This document shows, in pieces, positions 1-7,337 of a DNA stretch of 64,000 nt. Under the pieces are notes generated by a model. It ran no database searches. It had not been told where the DNA came from and saw only the letters and a list, made by a program, of their open reading frames with translations. This stretch comes from Herbaspirillum sp. GW103 (GTDB lineage Bacteria > Pseudomonadota > Gammaproteobacteria > Burkholderiales > Burkholderiaceae_D). The DNA lies in the NCBI RefSeq assembly GCF_000261365.1, contig NZ_AJVC01000002.1, forward strand, positions 62,001-126,000, in the 5' to 3' direction. The first letter of the stretch is position 1. Each line of letters begins with the position of its first letter. The translations under genes were made by a program, and so were the position numbers.

Positions 1-303
1 CGTTGTGCAGAAAACCTGCTGCATGCGGCGACCATGGATCCGCTGCTGGATACGGAAGGCCACATGGACCGCACCTGGGCCTTGCCGGTGTTGCGGCTGT
101 CCATGCAGGAAGTGGTCGAAACGCTCTCGGCCTTGTATGGCGTTGATGGCAATGCGCTCGTGCGCTATGCCCCGCAAGAGCCGGTGGAGGCGGTCTTTGG
201 CCGCTATCCCGTGCTCGATGACCGCATTGCGCGCAGGCTGGGCTTGCGTGATGACGGGACGGCGGCGGAGTTAGTGCAGCGAGCGCTGACCTTCCTCTCC
301 TGA
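1..303 (+). CDS. NAD-dependent epimerase/dehydrogenase, DenD-like (3' part)
   Basis: Only the last 100 residues are in the window; the frame is open from base 1. It reads RCAENLLHAATMDP at the left edge and ends ...GLRDDGTAAELVQRALTFLS. The NLLHAA segment followed by a proline-rich strand, a V-E-T-L helix and a closing 'LG-x-R-x-D' helix is typical of the C-terminal substrate domain of D-erythronate dehydrogenase (DenD) type members of the extended SDR/epimerase superfamily. These enzymes oxidise four-carbon sugar acids with NAD. The Rossmann fold and catalytic Tyr-Lys lie outside the window, so substrate cannot be checked. Another NAD-dependent epimerase of the same superfamily is possible. 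Confidence 0.7.
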   Translation, partial: RCAENLLHAATMDPLLDTEGHMDRTWALPVLRLSMQEVVETLSALYGVDGNALVRYAPQEPVEAVFGRYPVLDDRIARRLGLRDDGTAAELVQRALTFLS

Positions 304-386
304 ACCTCAGGGTCGGCCCCTCTCCGCCGTCACGGTTCTTGTCCCTGCTTGCCTGCTCTGACGGCTCCCTTCTCCACGGATCAGTT

Positions 387-403
387 GAGACAAATAATGT
401 CTC
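387..403. promoter_or_regulatory. Palindromic operator GAGACA-N5-TGTCTC, copy 1 (Sir2 unit)
   Basis: GAGACAAATAATGTCTC is a perfect 6+6 bp inverted repeat around an AT-only 5-bp centre. The same arms, spacing and AT-only centre recur at 2615-2631 beside the WYL regulator gene. It lies about 95 bp before the small reading frame at 499 and 280 bp before the Sir2 gene. A TTGAGA hexamer (385-390) that could serve as a -35 box overlaps it. Inference: binding site of the WYL regulator encoded at 1562-2593. Confidence 0.65.
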
Positions 404-498
404 TTCCCGGTGCGATCATTCATTCCTTCAGCAACAAGGAGGCCTTTTGCAATCCGATTGCCAGGGACCGGGACATGAACCGTAAAAGGAGCCAGAAG

Positions 499-606
499 AT
501 GCCGGTATTGATTGAACACATTGATGCGATCGCAAGGAAACGTCAGCGTGATGTGCTCTACCTCTCATTTGTCTTGGAACGCGATTCACACAGGTATTTA
601 CAATAA
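499..606 (+). pseudogene. Truncated small conserved ORF upstream of Sir2 gene
   Basis: A 35-codon frame starts at ATG 499 behind a good ribosome site (AAGGAGCC at 485-492) and begins MPVLIEHIDAIARKRQRDVL. I recall this N-terminus from longer (about 130 residue) uncharacterised betaproteobacterial proteins, but here the frame stops at 606. An overlapping frame stays open to about 654 without recognisable continuation. The most likely reading is a gene reduced by deletion or frameshift that still occupies the leader of the Sir2 gene; a genuine 35-residue peptide cannot be excluded. The family memory is not verified. Confidence 0.4.
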
Positions 607-681
607 TGTTGGCCTGATCGGGCTTGCTGGTGAAGAGCGGGCTGACCCATAGCGCGATCGGGAAGTGAAAGCATATCCTCG

Positions 682-1512
682 ATGACACCACGTTTTGAAC
701 AATTGCAGAGGGCTGCAGGTTGGATAAAGGAGGCAGACGGGCTTCTGATCACGGCCGGGGCTGGTATGGGCGTCGATTCGGGGTTGCCGGACTTCCGGGG
801 AGAGGAAGGGTTCTGGGCTGCGTACCCGGCGCTGGGCCGGGCCGGCCTCTCCTTTGAAGACATCGCCAACCCGCAGGCATTCTTGTCCGATCCTCGGCTC
901 GCATGGGGCTTTTATGGACACCGGCTGGCGCTCTATCGCGCAATCGTGCCGCATCACGGTTTTACCCTGTTGAGACAGTGGGCCGACAGGATGCCATCTG
1001 GCGCCTTCGTCTTCACCAGCAATGTAGATGGTCATTTCGGAAAGGCTGGTTTTTCCGATCAGCGCATTGTTGAATGTCACGGATCGATTCACGCCATGCA
1101 ATGTGTGAACGCCTGCTCTGGCGCAGTCTGGTCTGCAGAGGGCTTTGAACCGGACGTTGACGAGGTGAGCTGTCTACTGCAAGGGGACCTGCCAACCTGT
1201 CCTCACTGTGCAGGCCTGGCGCGGCCACATATCCTCATGTTTGACGACGTAGACTGGCATCATACGTCGGCAGTGCAGCAGCGATGGCGCCTGGAGCAAT
1301 GGATCGCTGCCACACGGCACCTTGTGGTCATCGAAATCGGAGCGGGCTCCGCACTTCCGACCGTGCGACGCTTCGGCGAACGATACGGTCCGCGCGTGAT
1401 CCGTATCAATGCACGCGAAGCAGCCATTGCCCCGCACATCGGAACGGGAATTGCCGGTTCGGCGATAGATGTGCTGCGCGAGCTGGACAGCTTTTCCCAG
1501 GAGAGATCCTAG
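682..1512 (+). CDS. Sir2-family NAD-dependent protein deacylase
   Basis: This 276-residue protein carries the sirtuin NAD-binding motif GAGMGVDSGLPDFRG (about residues 25-39), then TSNVDGHFGKAGF in place of the usual TQNVDGL, the catalytic histidine in VECHGSI, two cysteine pairs for the structural zinc (CVNAC and CPHC) and RPHILMFDD after them. It should remove acyl groups from lysines, or hydrolyse NAD, in the cytoplasm. The TSNVDG variant with an FGKAG loop belongs to a bacterial subfamily I recall as annotated only generically. It follows the truncated 499-606 frame and the palindrome at 387-403, so it is probably controlled by the neighbouring WYL regulator. Its own ribosome site is weak (GGGAAG, about 17 nt upstream). 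Confidence 0.88.
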   Translation: MTPRFEQLQRAAGWIKEADGLLITAGAGMGVDSGLPDFRGEEGFWAAYPALGRAGLSFEDIANPQAFLSDPRLAWGFYGHRLALYRAIVPHHGFTLLRQWADRMPSGAFVFTSNVDGHFGKAGFSDQRIVECHGSIHAMQCVNACSGAVWSAEGFEPDVDEVSCLLQGDLPTCPHCAGLARPHILMFDDVDWHHTSAVQQRWRLEQWIAATRHLVVIEIGAGSALPTVRRFGERYGPRVIRINAREAAIAPHIGTGIAGSAIDVLRELDSFSQERS

Positions 1513-1561
1513 CGCTTGAGAGTGGCAAGGGCGTTGAGGACCTTCAGAGCGTTGAACAGCG

Positions 1562-2593
1562 CTAGTGGTCTTTTTCATAGAGTCGCGCGCTGGCCTTGGC
1601 CTCTGCAGAGAATTCCTTGCGCAGGCTCCGGGGTTCCAGTATTTCGGCATGGGGGCCGAAGGAGCGCAGCCACCAGCGCAGTCTTTCGCTGAGAATGACC
1701 GTCGCCCGAACGGTGATACTGCCATCCGGATGTGTTTCCACGGTCTGGTCGCCTGAGATGGGAGCTTCCAGAACGGCGTGGTTGCGGCCTTTGGCAAAGC
1801 GAACGGCCAGTTTGATATCTCCTTTCGGAAGGAAATCGAATTGCCTCTCTTGCGCGATGTATTTCTCCAGGGAGAAGTCGCGGGGATAGGAGAACGGATC
1901 CGGACAGACCTGTGCGCTCTTCATGCGGTCGAGCCGGTACATGGCCGGATCGGGCTTGGAGGTCCGTTTGGCCACCAGATAGACGAACGAGGCCATTTCG
2001 ACCAGGCCCAGCGGCATGACCAAACGGGCCTCCGGCGTTTTGTCCGGACTGGACCGGGCGTGATAGACGATCTCCAGAAGCTGCTCGGAAAACAGCGCTT
2101 CGGAGACGGACAAGAAGATGGATTCCGGTATCACCGGAGCCAGTAACTGAAAGCCGCTATCGACGATGGCCACTTTCTTGTTCCAGCTGGCATGTCGCCG
2201 GGTATTCGATCCCATCCCCTGTTTCAGCCGCTCTTGGGCGACATCGAACAGTCCCGCCAGGGAATTGGCCACTAGCGCCGGGATCTGGCGACTGGCAAAG
2301 CGTTTGAGCGCCTGCAATGCAAGGGCCTCGTCAAAGGTCATCATGCCGCCCGCTTTGGCGGCCACGCCGCTGGCTCCTTCCTTTTTCTGCCACGCCAGCG
2401 CATTGCCGATCTTGTCGCTGATCACCACACCCTCATCGCGAAACGCCTCCAGGCGGCGTTGAACGGTCTTGTTGTGCTGAACGCTCAGGCCACTGCGTCT
2501 GAGTGCATCCGCGACTTCAGGCGTGGTCATCCAGGGATCAGTCGATTTCCTGGTTGGCAGGAGGGCAAGAATGGGGGAGTCGAGGGGGGACAT
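1562..2593 (-). CDS. WYL-domain transcriptional regulator
   Basis: The 343-residue protein has an N-terminal winged helix-turn-helix (about residues 24-70, TTPEVADALRRSGLSVQHNKTVQRRLEAF region) and a central WYL domain. The signature there reads VYLVAKR (about 204-210), followed by YRLDRM, the arginine-rich face that binds nucleic acid or nucleotide ligands in this family. The C-terminal segment (SERLRWWLRSFGPHAEILEP) is the usual WYL C-terminal extension. WYL regulators often repress stress or defence genes until a ligand appears. The gene is divergent from the unknown gene at 2740 and its own start lies about 20 bp from the palindrome at 2615-2631, which suggests autoregulation. The start has no strong ribosome site; Met22 (2530) is an alternative. 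Confidence 0.88.
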   Translation of the reverse strand: MSPLDSPILALLPTRKSTDPWMTTPEVADALRRSGLSVQHNKTVQRRLEAFRDEGVVISDKIGNALAWQKKEGASGVAAKAGGMMTFDEALALQALKRFASRQIPALVANSLAGLFDVAQERLKQGMGSNTRRHASWNKKVAIVDSGFQLLAPVIPESIFLSVSEALFSEQLLEIVYHARSSPDKTPEARLVMPLGLVEMASFVYLVAKRTSKPDPAMYRLDRMKSAQVCPDPFSYPRDFSLEKYIAQERQFDFLPKGDIKLAVRFAKGRNHAVLEAPISGDQTVETHPDGSITVRATVILSERLRWWLRSFGPHAEILEPRSLRKEFSAEAKASARLYEKDH

Positions 2594-2614
2594 GAGAAAG
2601 CAAGGAAATCGAAT

Positions 2615-2631
2615 GAGACATAAAATGTCTC
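2615..2631. promoter_or_regulatory. Palindromic operator GAGACA-N5-TGTCTC, copy 2 (WYL divergent region)
   Basis: GAGACATAAAATGTCTC is a palindrome with 7-bp perfect arms (GAGACAT/ATGTCTC). It sits in the divergent control region between the WYL regulator gene (start 2593) and the gene starting at 2740. It shares arms and 5-bp spacing with the site at 387-403. Occupancy would cover the regulator's own promoter, fitting autorepression. Confidence 0.7.
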
Positions 2632-2739
2632 ATGGATGAGGGACACTGGCAAGGCTGGTCAGGGGACGAGCAAGAAATGCCGATGCCGATCCCTTCGCTG
2701 CATACATTTTCGGGTCAACCACATCAAGGAAAGAGAACA

Positions 2740-3384
2740 ATGAGAGAGCTGATTTCCAGTCTTCAACAGGCGATCAAACAGAACACGCTTGATTCACGTC
2801 GTATAAACGATGCGATTGGTCAGCTCCAGGCCCTCGGTCACAAGGCGTATGACGCACACAAGTTCCCGGCGCTTCCCGCGAACACTGCTGAGTTTTCCGG
2901 TGACATCGGTGATACCCCACAGAACCTGGCAGAAGCGCTGCTTTGGAAAATGGGCAAGTGGAATACCTACAAAATATTCGTGGAAAATTTCAATGATCTC
3001 GACCGGGAAGTCTCATCCGACGGCGGCGTCGTTTTCTCTGCCTTCGCCAGGTATCTTCGGGATCCTGATGCGCCGATTTATGATCAACATGCGATGCGCG
3101 CGATTTGGGCGTTAGGCTCGCTGGATGCAACCGAAGAGGAAAAATGCAGGAAGTTTCTTTTCACGGGGAGCGGCCGCTGGAGGCAGACCGGAACTGGCGA
3201 CAATGACGCCTCCTGCTACCGGCTGTTCGTTAAACATGTCAACGCGATCTGCGACACCAACCAGGTGACGCACGCCGCGCTGGACAAGCTGCTCATGCCG
3301 TTGGGGCAAGCACTCAAGGCGCGTACGGGAAATGCGAATGTCAGTGACAGGCAGGCCTTCGTCGAACTTTGCTGGCCAAGCTGA
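2740..3384 (+). CDS. Unknown protein in the WYL/Sir2 locus
   Basis: A 214-residue soluble protein with no signal peptide or membrane segment and no domain I recognise. The start at 2740 (MRELISSLQQAIKQNT) is chosen because AAGGAAAGAG precedes it; an upstream ATG at 2632 sits on the operator palindrome and has no ribosome site. The sequence is largely helical by composition, with an N-terminal amphipathic helix, a central aromatic stretch (LLWKMGKWNTYKIFVENFND) and conserved-looking CYRLFVKHVNAICD near residue 155. It is divergent from the WYL regulator gene and shares its operator. Context suggests an effector or sensor partner of the Sir2/WYL module; the function is unknown. Confidence 0.7.
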   Translation: MRELISSLQQAIKQNTLDSRRINDAIGQLQALGHKAYDAHKFPALPANTAEFSGDIGDTPQNLAEALLWKMGKWNTYKIFVENFNDLDREVSSDGGVVFSAFARYLRDPDAPIYDQHAMRAIWALGSLDATEEEKCRKFLFTGSGRWRQTGTGDNDASCYRLFVKHVNAICDTNQVTHAALDKLLMPLGQALKARTGNANVSDRQAFVELCWPS

Positions 3385-3499
3385 AGCGCGACACTTTTGT
3401 ACGTTCCGGGAGCTCACGTTTGAATGAACGCCGGGTGGCCGGGGGAGGGGCTGCGTGCCCCTGGTTCTCGACGTCGCAAGGCGCGCGTGGGGCGTGAGT

Positions 3500-5056
3500 T
3501 CACGCCGCCAACCCAAACTGCTCCAGCGTATAAGGCCGCCTCTGCCGCATCACCTCGTTCAATTCCATCGCCTTGCTGAACAGCCATCCCTGCGCATGAA
3601 TCTGCGGTGCGATGCTGCGCACGAGCTGCAACTGTTCTTCCGTTTCAATGCCCTCGATGACCACCTTCAGCTCCAGCTCGGTGGCCAGGCGCAGCAGGTT
3701 GGGGACCACCGAGCGCAGCGGCGATCCCGTGCTAAGGGCGCTGGTGAAGAGCCGGTCAATCTTGATGCCGTCGAACTGCGCATACGACAGGTGCGAGAGA
3801 TTGGCGCTGCCGGTGCCGAAGTCATCGATCCAGATCGCAAAGCCGGCCTTGCGCAACAGTTCGATGTTCTGCGTGAAGGTGGCCGAACGGATGTCGGCGC
3901 GCTCGGTGACTTCCAGGTGCAATTGCGAACGTAGCCCCGGCGTGGCCGCCGTCAGTTCCAGGGCGAACTCGATGAAATCCGCATCCTCGATGTCGGCGAC
4001 CTCGGTATTGATAGCCAGCATCAGCGCCGGATCGGCCTGCAGCAGGTCGTGCATCTCGCGCACCGCACGCGCCAGCACCACCTTGGCCAGCGCCGCACTG
4101 AGCCGGTTCTGCGCGGCCAGCGGCACAAAGATGTCCGGACCGATCTCGGGCTCGCCCGCGGGTCTCCAGCGCGCCAGTGCTTCGTAACCCGTCAGGCTCA
4201 GATCCCGCACGCAGACGATGGGCTGGTACAGCAGCACGATCTCGTCACGAGCAATGCCCTCGCGCAGTTTCTCCAGCACACCCTGGTTGCGGCGCAGGCG
4301 CAGATACATCAGGCAGGCCAGCGCCCCCAGCAGGAAACCGCCAGCCAGCAACGCCAGGAAGCTCAAGGGATGCGCCAGCGCAAACCAGTGCAGGCGCGCC
4401 GTGGCATGGGCGCACAGGGCCATGTCGCGACTGCACTCGGTAATGTCGATATGAGGCAGCAGATCCATCGCTCCGGCTGGGTTGTAGCGCAGACCAGCGC
4501 GTTCGGCATAGGTGTGCGTGCCATCGCCGTTGGTGATGCGCAGTGACACATCCTGATAAAAACGGTTGAGCTCGAAGGTCGAGGGCGAGGCGATGGCCAG
4601 GCTGTGATTGAGGGCGACCAGATTGCTCTGGTAGTGCGTCTGCAAGACTTCCTGGCGGCTCCATACGTCGAAGCCGCCGCGCGCGCGATAGTGCGGTGCG
4701 GGCAGCCGGGTCGGCTGCGCCAGCTTGCCCCACAAGGCCGTACAGCGCACCACCCCCTGCTCGATGCGACCCAGGTCGGCCACATAACTGTTGGCATAGG
4801 CGATGTTGCGCAGCATGGTGAGATCACCCTCGGAACAGGCTTCGAACGGACTGGCCTCGGCCCGGCGCAGTGCATCGGCAGTGGCCCGCCCGGCGTCTTC
4901 CGCACGCTGCAAGGCCTGCATCGACGAGGCGTCGATGTGGACAATCTCCGAGACGGTCAGCGCGAGCTGCGCCAGAATGACTCCCCCAAGCATGCAGCTG
5001 CAGGCCCAGAGAAGGATTTTCCAGGAGGAAACGCGTCGGAAGACTTGGCGATTCAT
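3500..5056 (-). CDS. CSS-motif EAL-domain cyclic-di-GMP phosphodiesterase
   Basis: The 518-residue inner-membrane protein has a first transmembrane helix (about 12-36), a periplasmic CSS domain with the redox cysteine in ACSEGDLTMLRN (about 72-83) and a second transmembrane helix (about 232-255). The cytoplasmic EAL domain follows, with the signature YEALARW, the metal ligands LHLEVTE and IWIDDFGTG, KIDRLF, and IEGIET before the GWLFSKAM end. All usual catalytic residues appear present, so it should hydrolyse c-di-GMP to pGpG, with activity tuned by the disulphide state of the periplasmic domain as in the PdeB/PdeC family of E. coli. It appears monocistronic. Confidence 0.9.
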   Translation of the reverse strand: MNRQVFRRVSSWKILLWACSCMLGGVILAQLALTVSEIVHIDASSMQALQRAEDAGRATADALRRAEASPFEACSEGDLTMLRNIAYANSYVADLGRIEQGVVRCTALWGKLAQPTRLPAPHYRARGGFDVWSRQEVLQTHYQSNLVALNHSLAIASPSTFELNRFYQDVSLRITNGDGTHTYAERAGLRYNPAGAMDLLPHIDITECSRDMALCAHATARLHWFALAHPLSFLALLAGGFLLGALACLMYLRLRRNQGVLEKLREGIARDEIVLLYQPIVCVRDLSLTGYEALARWRPAGEPEIGPDIFVPLAAQNRLSAALAKVVLARAVREMHDLLQADPALMLAINTEVADIEDADFIEFALELTAATPGLRSQLHLEVTERADIRSATFTQNIELLRKAGFAIWIDDFGTGSANLSHLSYAQFDGIKIDRLFTSALSTGSPLRSVVPNLLRLATELELKVVIEGIETEEQLQLVRSIAPQIHAQGWLFSKAMELNEVMRQRRPYTLEQFGLAA

Positions 5057-5269
5057 TGCTCAGAAAGTAATTATGTCGCGCAAGCTTAATTTAAAACGCT
5101 GCTTCCTTATCCGGTTTTTTTTCGTGGCCGCTTGTTTTGCCTCGTGTTTTGCGGCCATTTCCCAGCGTGCGGTAGACACCCCCATCGCAAGTGATGTGCG
5201 CTATCCACGAATCTCGCCAGTCCTCGCGTTGGCGAGGGATGGCTCATCTCATGCGCTATCGGGGAGAAC

Positions 5270-5977
5270 TCAGGATGTGACCTTGACCGCGCGCCCGATG
5301 TAGAGAATGGGGCCAGTCGGACGGCCTGTGGGGGAGCCGGTTCCGGGCTCCAGCGTGATCTCGAAGAGCTGGTCCGGCTGCAGTGGCGGCAGCTTGTCCA
5401 GGGCCACTTCCTGGGTCTTGCCCGGCTTGACGAGGCCCAGCGAGACCGGTCCGTTCCAGTTGCTGCCCTTGGTCCAGAATTGCAGCGCCTTCTCCTGCGG
5501 CACCGTGGCCACGCCCAGCGGGATCAGATTGAGACGTCCGCTGCCGCCGGTCTGTACCACCCAGCCAGGCGCCTTGTCCTGGGGTGCGACCAGCACCACC
5601 ATGTAAGCCGGTGCTCCGGTGGGCGGCCCGGCACGCAACATGATGACGGCCAGCAGGACCGAGCAGGCCAGCGCCGTGGCCGTACTCCAGCGCCAGAATT
5701 GCACGCTCTCCCACCAAGCGCGCCAGCCACCGCGCTGACGCACGGCTGCCGGTGCGGGCAGGCTGCGCTCGATGCGCTGCCACAGGCTGGTCGACGGCTG
5801 TACCGGCTCTGCCAGCGCGGTCAGGGGGTGCAGCTTCGCTTCCCAGTCGTCGACGGCGGCGCGCAGGGCAGGGTCCGTGGGCAAGCGCCGCTCCACCTCC
5901 TGGCGCTGCGCGTAGGGCAGCGTACCCAGCACGTACTGGGCGGCCAGCCATTGCAGATCTTCGTGTGATGCGTTCAT
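5270..5977 (-). CDS. RskA-type anti-sigma factor
   Basis: The 235-residue protein starts at ATG 5977, which overlaps the stop of the sigma gene (ATGA), indicating translational coupling. An N-terminal cytoplasmic anti-sigma segment (HEDLQWLAAQYVLGTLP, about 5-21) is followed by one transmembrane helix (about 97-115, TATALACSVLLAVIMLRAG) and a C-terminal periplasmic anti-sigma-K/RskA domain containing QFWTKGSNWNGPVSLGLV and ending with LEPGTGSPTGRPTGPILYIG. It should hold the ECF sigma factor at the membrane until its periplasmic part is destabilised. The cluster DUF3455-sigma-RskA is a recurring betaproteobacterial arrangement. Confidence 0.9.
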   Translation of the reverse strand: MNASHEDLQWLAAQYVLGTLPYAQRQEVERRLPTDPALRAAVDDWEAKLHPLTALAEPVQPSTSLWQRIERSLPAPAAVRQRGGWRAWWESVQFWRWSTATALACSVLLAVIMLRAGPPTGAPAYMVVLVAPQDKAPGWVVQTGGSGRLNLIPLGVATVPQEKALQFWTKGSNWNGPVSLGLVKPGKTQEVALDKLPPLQPDQLFEITLEPGTGSPTGRPTGPILYIGRAVKVTS

Positions 5978-6522
5978 CCGATACACTCCCGCAGCGCGGC
6001 CAGGCCACGCTTGATCCATGCCTTCACCGATCCCAGCGGGGCCTGGAGACGTTCGGCGATTTCAGCGTGGGTACAGCCATCGACATAGGCGTAGACGATG
6101 CTGGCGCGCTTGGCATCGCTCAACTGGCCCAGGCACTCGTCGAGCCGACCGAGGTCGGCTTGCCACTCGGGCGCTTCAACGGCGGGCTCGGCGCGCTCAG
6201 CCAGTTCTTCCAGGTCGTCACCGACGGCGACTTCGTGCTGCATGGCGCGGATGCGATTGAGGGCGGTATGGCGCACCACCGTATAGATCCACCCGCGTGC
6301 CGCACCGCGCGCCGGGTCGAAGCTGGCGGCGCGGTTCCAGAGGTTGAGGAAGGCGTCATGCAGGACGTCCTCGGCCAGTGCGCGATCACGCACGATGCGC
6401 AAGGCCACTCCCAGCAGAGTGCGCCCCTCGTGCTCGTAGAGCGCCCGCAATGCACGACGCTCGCCGTGCGCGCAGGCGAGCAGGGCGGCTTCATGATCGA
6501 ACGAGGCGGGGACGTCAGTCAC
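5974..6522 (-). CDS. ECF RNA polymerase sigma factor (SigK-like)
   Basis: A 182-residue ECF sigma factor. Region 2 spans about residues 22-90 (LYEHEGRTLLGVALRIV, then AEDVLHDAFLNLWN and ARGWIYTVVRHTALNRIR). Region 4 spans about 125-180 (SIVYAYVDGCTHAEIAERL, then GSVKAWIKRGLAALRECIG), which reads the -35 element. It is cotranscribed with the downstream anti-sigma gene through an overlapping ATGA and lies 89 bp after the DUF3455 gene, separated by a strong hairpin (6550-6572). The regulon likely includes its own operon and oxidative or envelope stress genes, by analogy with SigK/RskA pairs. Confidence 0.9.
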   Translation of the reverse strand: MTDVPASFDHEAALLACAHGERRALRALYEHEGRTLLGVALRIVRDRALAEDVLHDAFLNLWNRAASFDPARGAARGWIYTVVRHTALNRIRAMQHEVAVGDDLEELAERAEPAVEAPEWQADLGRLDECLGQLSDAKRASIVYAYVDGCTHAEIAERLQAPLGSVKAWIKRGLAALRECIG

Positions 6523-6549
6523 GCGAAAGCAGGCTCCGGGCGATGGTTG

Positions 6550-6572
6550 CCCGGCCGGAACCTCCGGCCGGG
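6550..6572 (-). terminator. Intra-operon GC hairpin between DUF3455 and sigma genes
   Basis: Perfect 9-bp arms (CCCGGCCGG and CCGGCCGGG) around a 5-nt loop, located 28 bp before the sigma start. There is no U-tract, so it is more likely an attenuator or processing/stability hairpin that lowers sigma expression relative to the lipoprotein gene than a full terminator. Confidence 0.5.
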
Positions 6573-6611
6573 GTAAACAGGCCTTGGATTATAGCCAGGG
6601 ATGAGCCCGCA

Positions 6612-7172
6612 TCAGGATGCCTTCCAGAAAATATAGTCGGCCTGGTAGCCCACCTTCTGCTTGGCACCCGCCGAACCCATGTTGCAGCGAGCAGCCGGGG
6701 CCACGCCGCCCTTGGTGGCGACGCGCTGGATATAGGTCGTCTGCGTCATGGCGCCCATGCCGGTGGCCGGATTGGCCTTGACCAGCTGATGCGGGATATT
6801 GCCGGTGCCGGCCGGTGCGACCGCCACCTGGGCGCCCGTCACCTTGGAACCGTCGCTGCTCTCCCAGGTGGCCGGCGGGCCATAGTAACGTCCGACCTGC
6901 ATGCCGCTGCGATCCTTGAGCACGGCATCCGGGCCGACGAAGCTCCACTCGAACTGGCCGGGCATGTCCTTCTTGGCGCGGCACTCGTAGAGGATCTCGC
7001 CCACGCCCACGGTCTGCAGCACGACCTTGTTGCCGGCCGGAACCTTGACGGCCTCCGGCAGGCCGTCCTGCGAATACATGGTCGACATGGGCGCGCAGGC
7101 CGCCAGCGCCACGGCAGCAGCCAGGGGCAGGGCGATACGGAGGGAACGGGAAGACAGGACGGCAGTTTGCAT
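6612..7172 (-). CDS. DUF3455 lipoprotein
   Basis: A 186-residue secreted protein with a signal sequence ending in a lipobox-like VALAAC (Cys at about residue 26), so it is probably lipid-anchored in the envelope. The body matches DUF3455: KVPAGNKVVLQTVGVGEILYECRA near the N-terminus, FEWSFVGPDAVL, GRYYGPPATWESSDGSKV and a closing GYQADYIFWKAS. Cysteines in LYECRA and ARCNMG may pair. The biochemical role is unknown. It is first in the operon with the ECF sigma/anti-sigma pair and is a likely sigma target. Confidence 0.85.
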   Translation of the reverse strand: MQTAVLSSRSLRIALPLAAAVALAACAPMSTMYSQDGLPEAVKVPAGNKVVLQTVGVGEILYECRAKKDMPGQFEWSFVGPDAVLKDRSGMQVGRYYGPPATWESSDGSKVTGAQVAVAPAGTGNIPHQLVKANPATGMGAMTQTTYIQRVATKGGVAPAARCNMGSAGAKQKVGYQADYIFWKAS

Positions 7173-7250
7173 GATGGGCTCCTTGTTTCTTGAAAGGGAT
7201 GTTGTCTCGTGCAGCCCGCCGCCGCATGCGCGACAACGGGGCTGACATGA

Positions 7251-7282
7251 GGTACTACCCGCGAGGAGCCGATCTGGATGCA
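7251..7282 (-). promoter_or_regulatory. Candidate ECF-type promoter before DUF3455 gene
   Basis: Read on the minus strand, TGCATCC is followed about 18 nt later by GGTAGTACC, roughly 80 bp before the DUF3455 start. Spacing and a GTAGT-like -10 fit an ECF sigma promoter and would make the operon autoregulated. This is pattern matching by eye and of low certainty. Confidence 0.3.
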
Positions 7283-7302
7283 GTAATCTGAAAATATTTT
7301 TT

Positions 7303-7330
7303 CCGGCCCGACAAATGCGCGTCGGGCCGG
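7303..7330 (-). terminator. Hairpin after map
   Basis: Perfect 10-bp arms (CCGGCCCGAC and GTCGGGCCGG) with an 8-nt loop begin 8 bp after the map stop codon. On the minus strand it is followed by A-rich then T-rich sequence (AAAAAATATTTT), so it is a plausible but not canonical intrinsic terminator. Confidence 0.5.
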
Positions 7331-7337
7331 CATTGCA

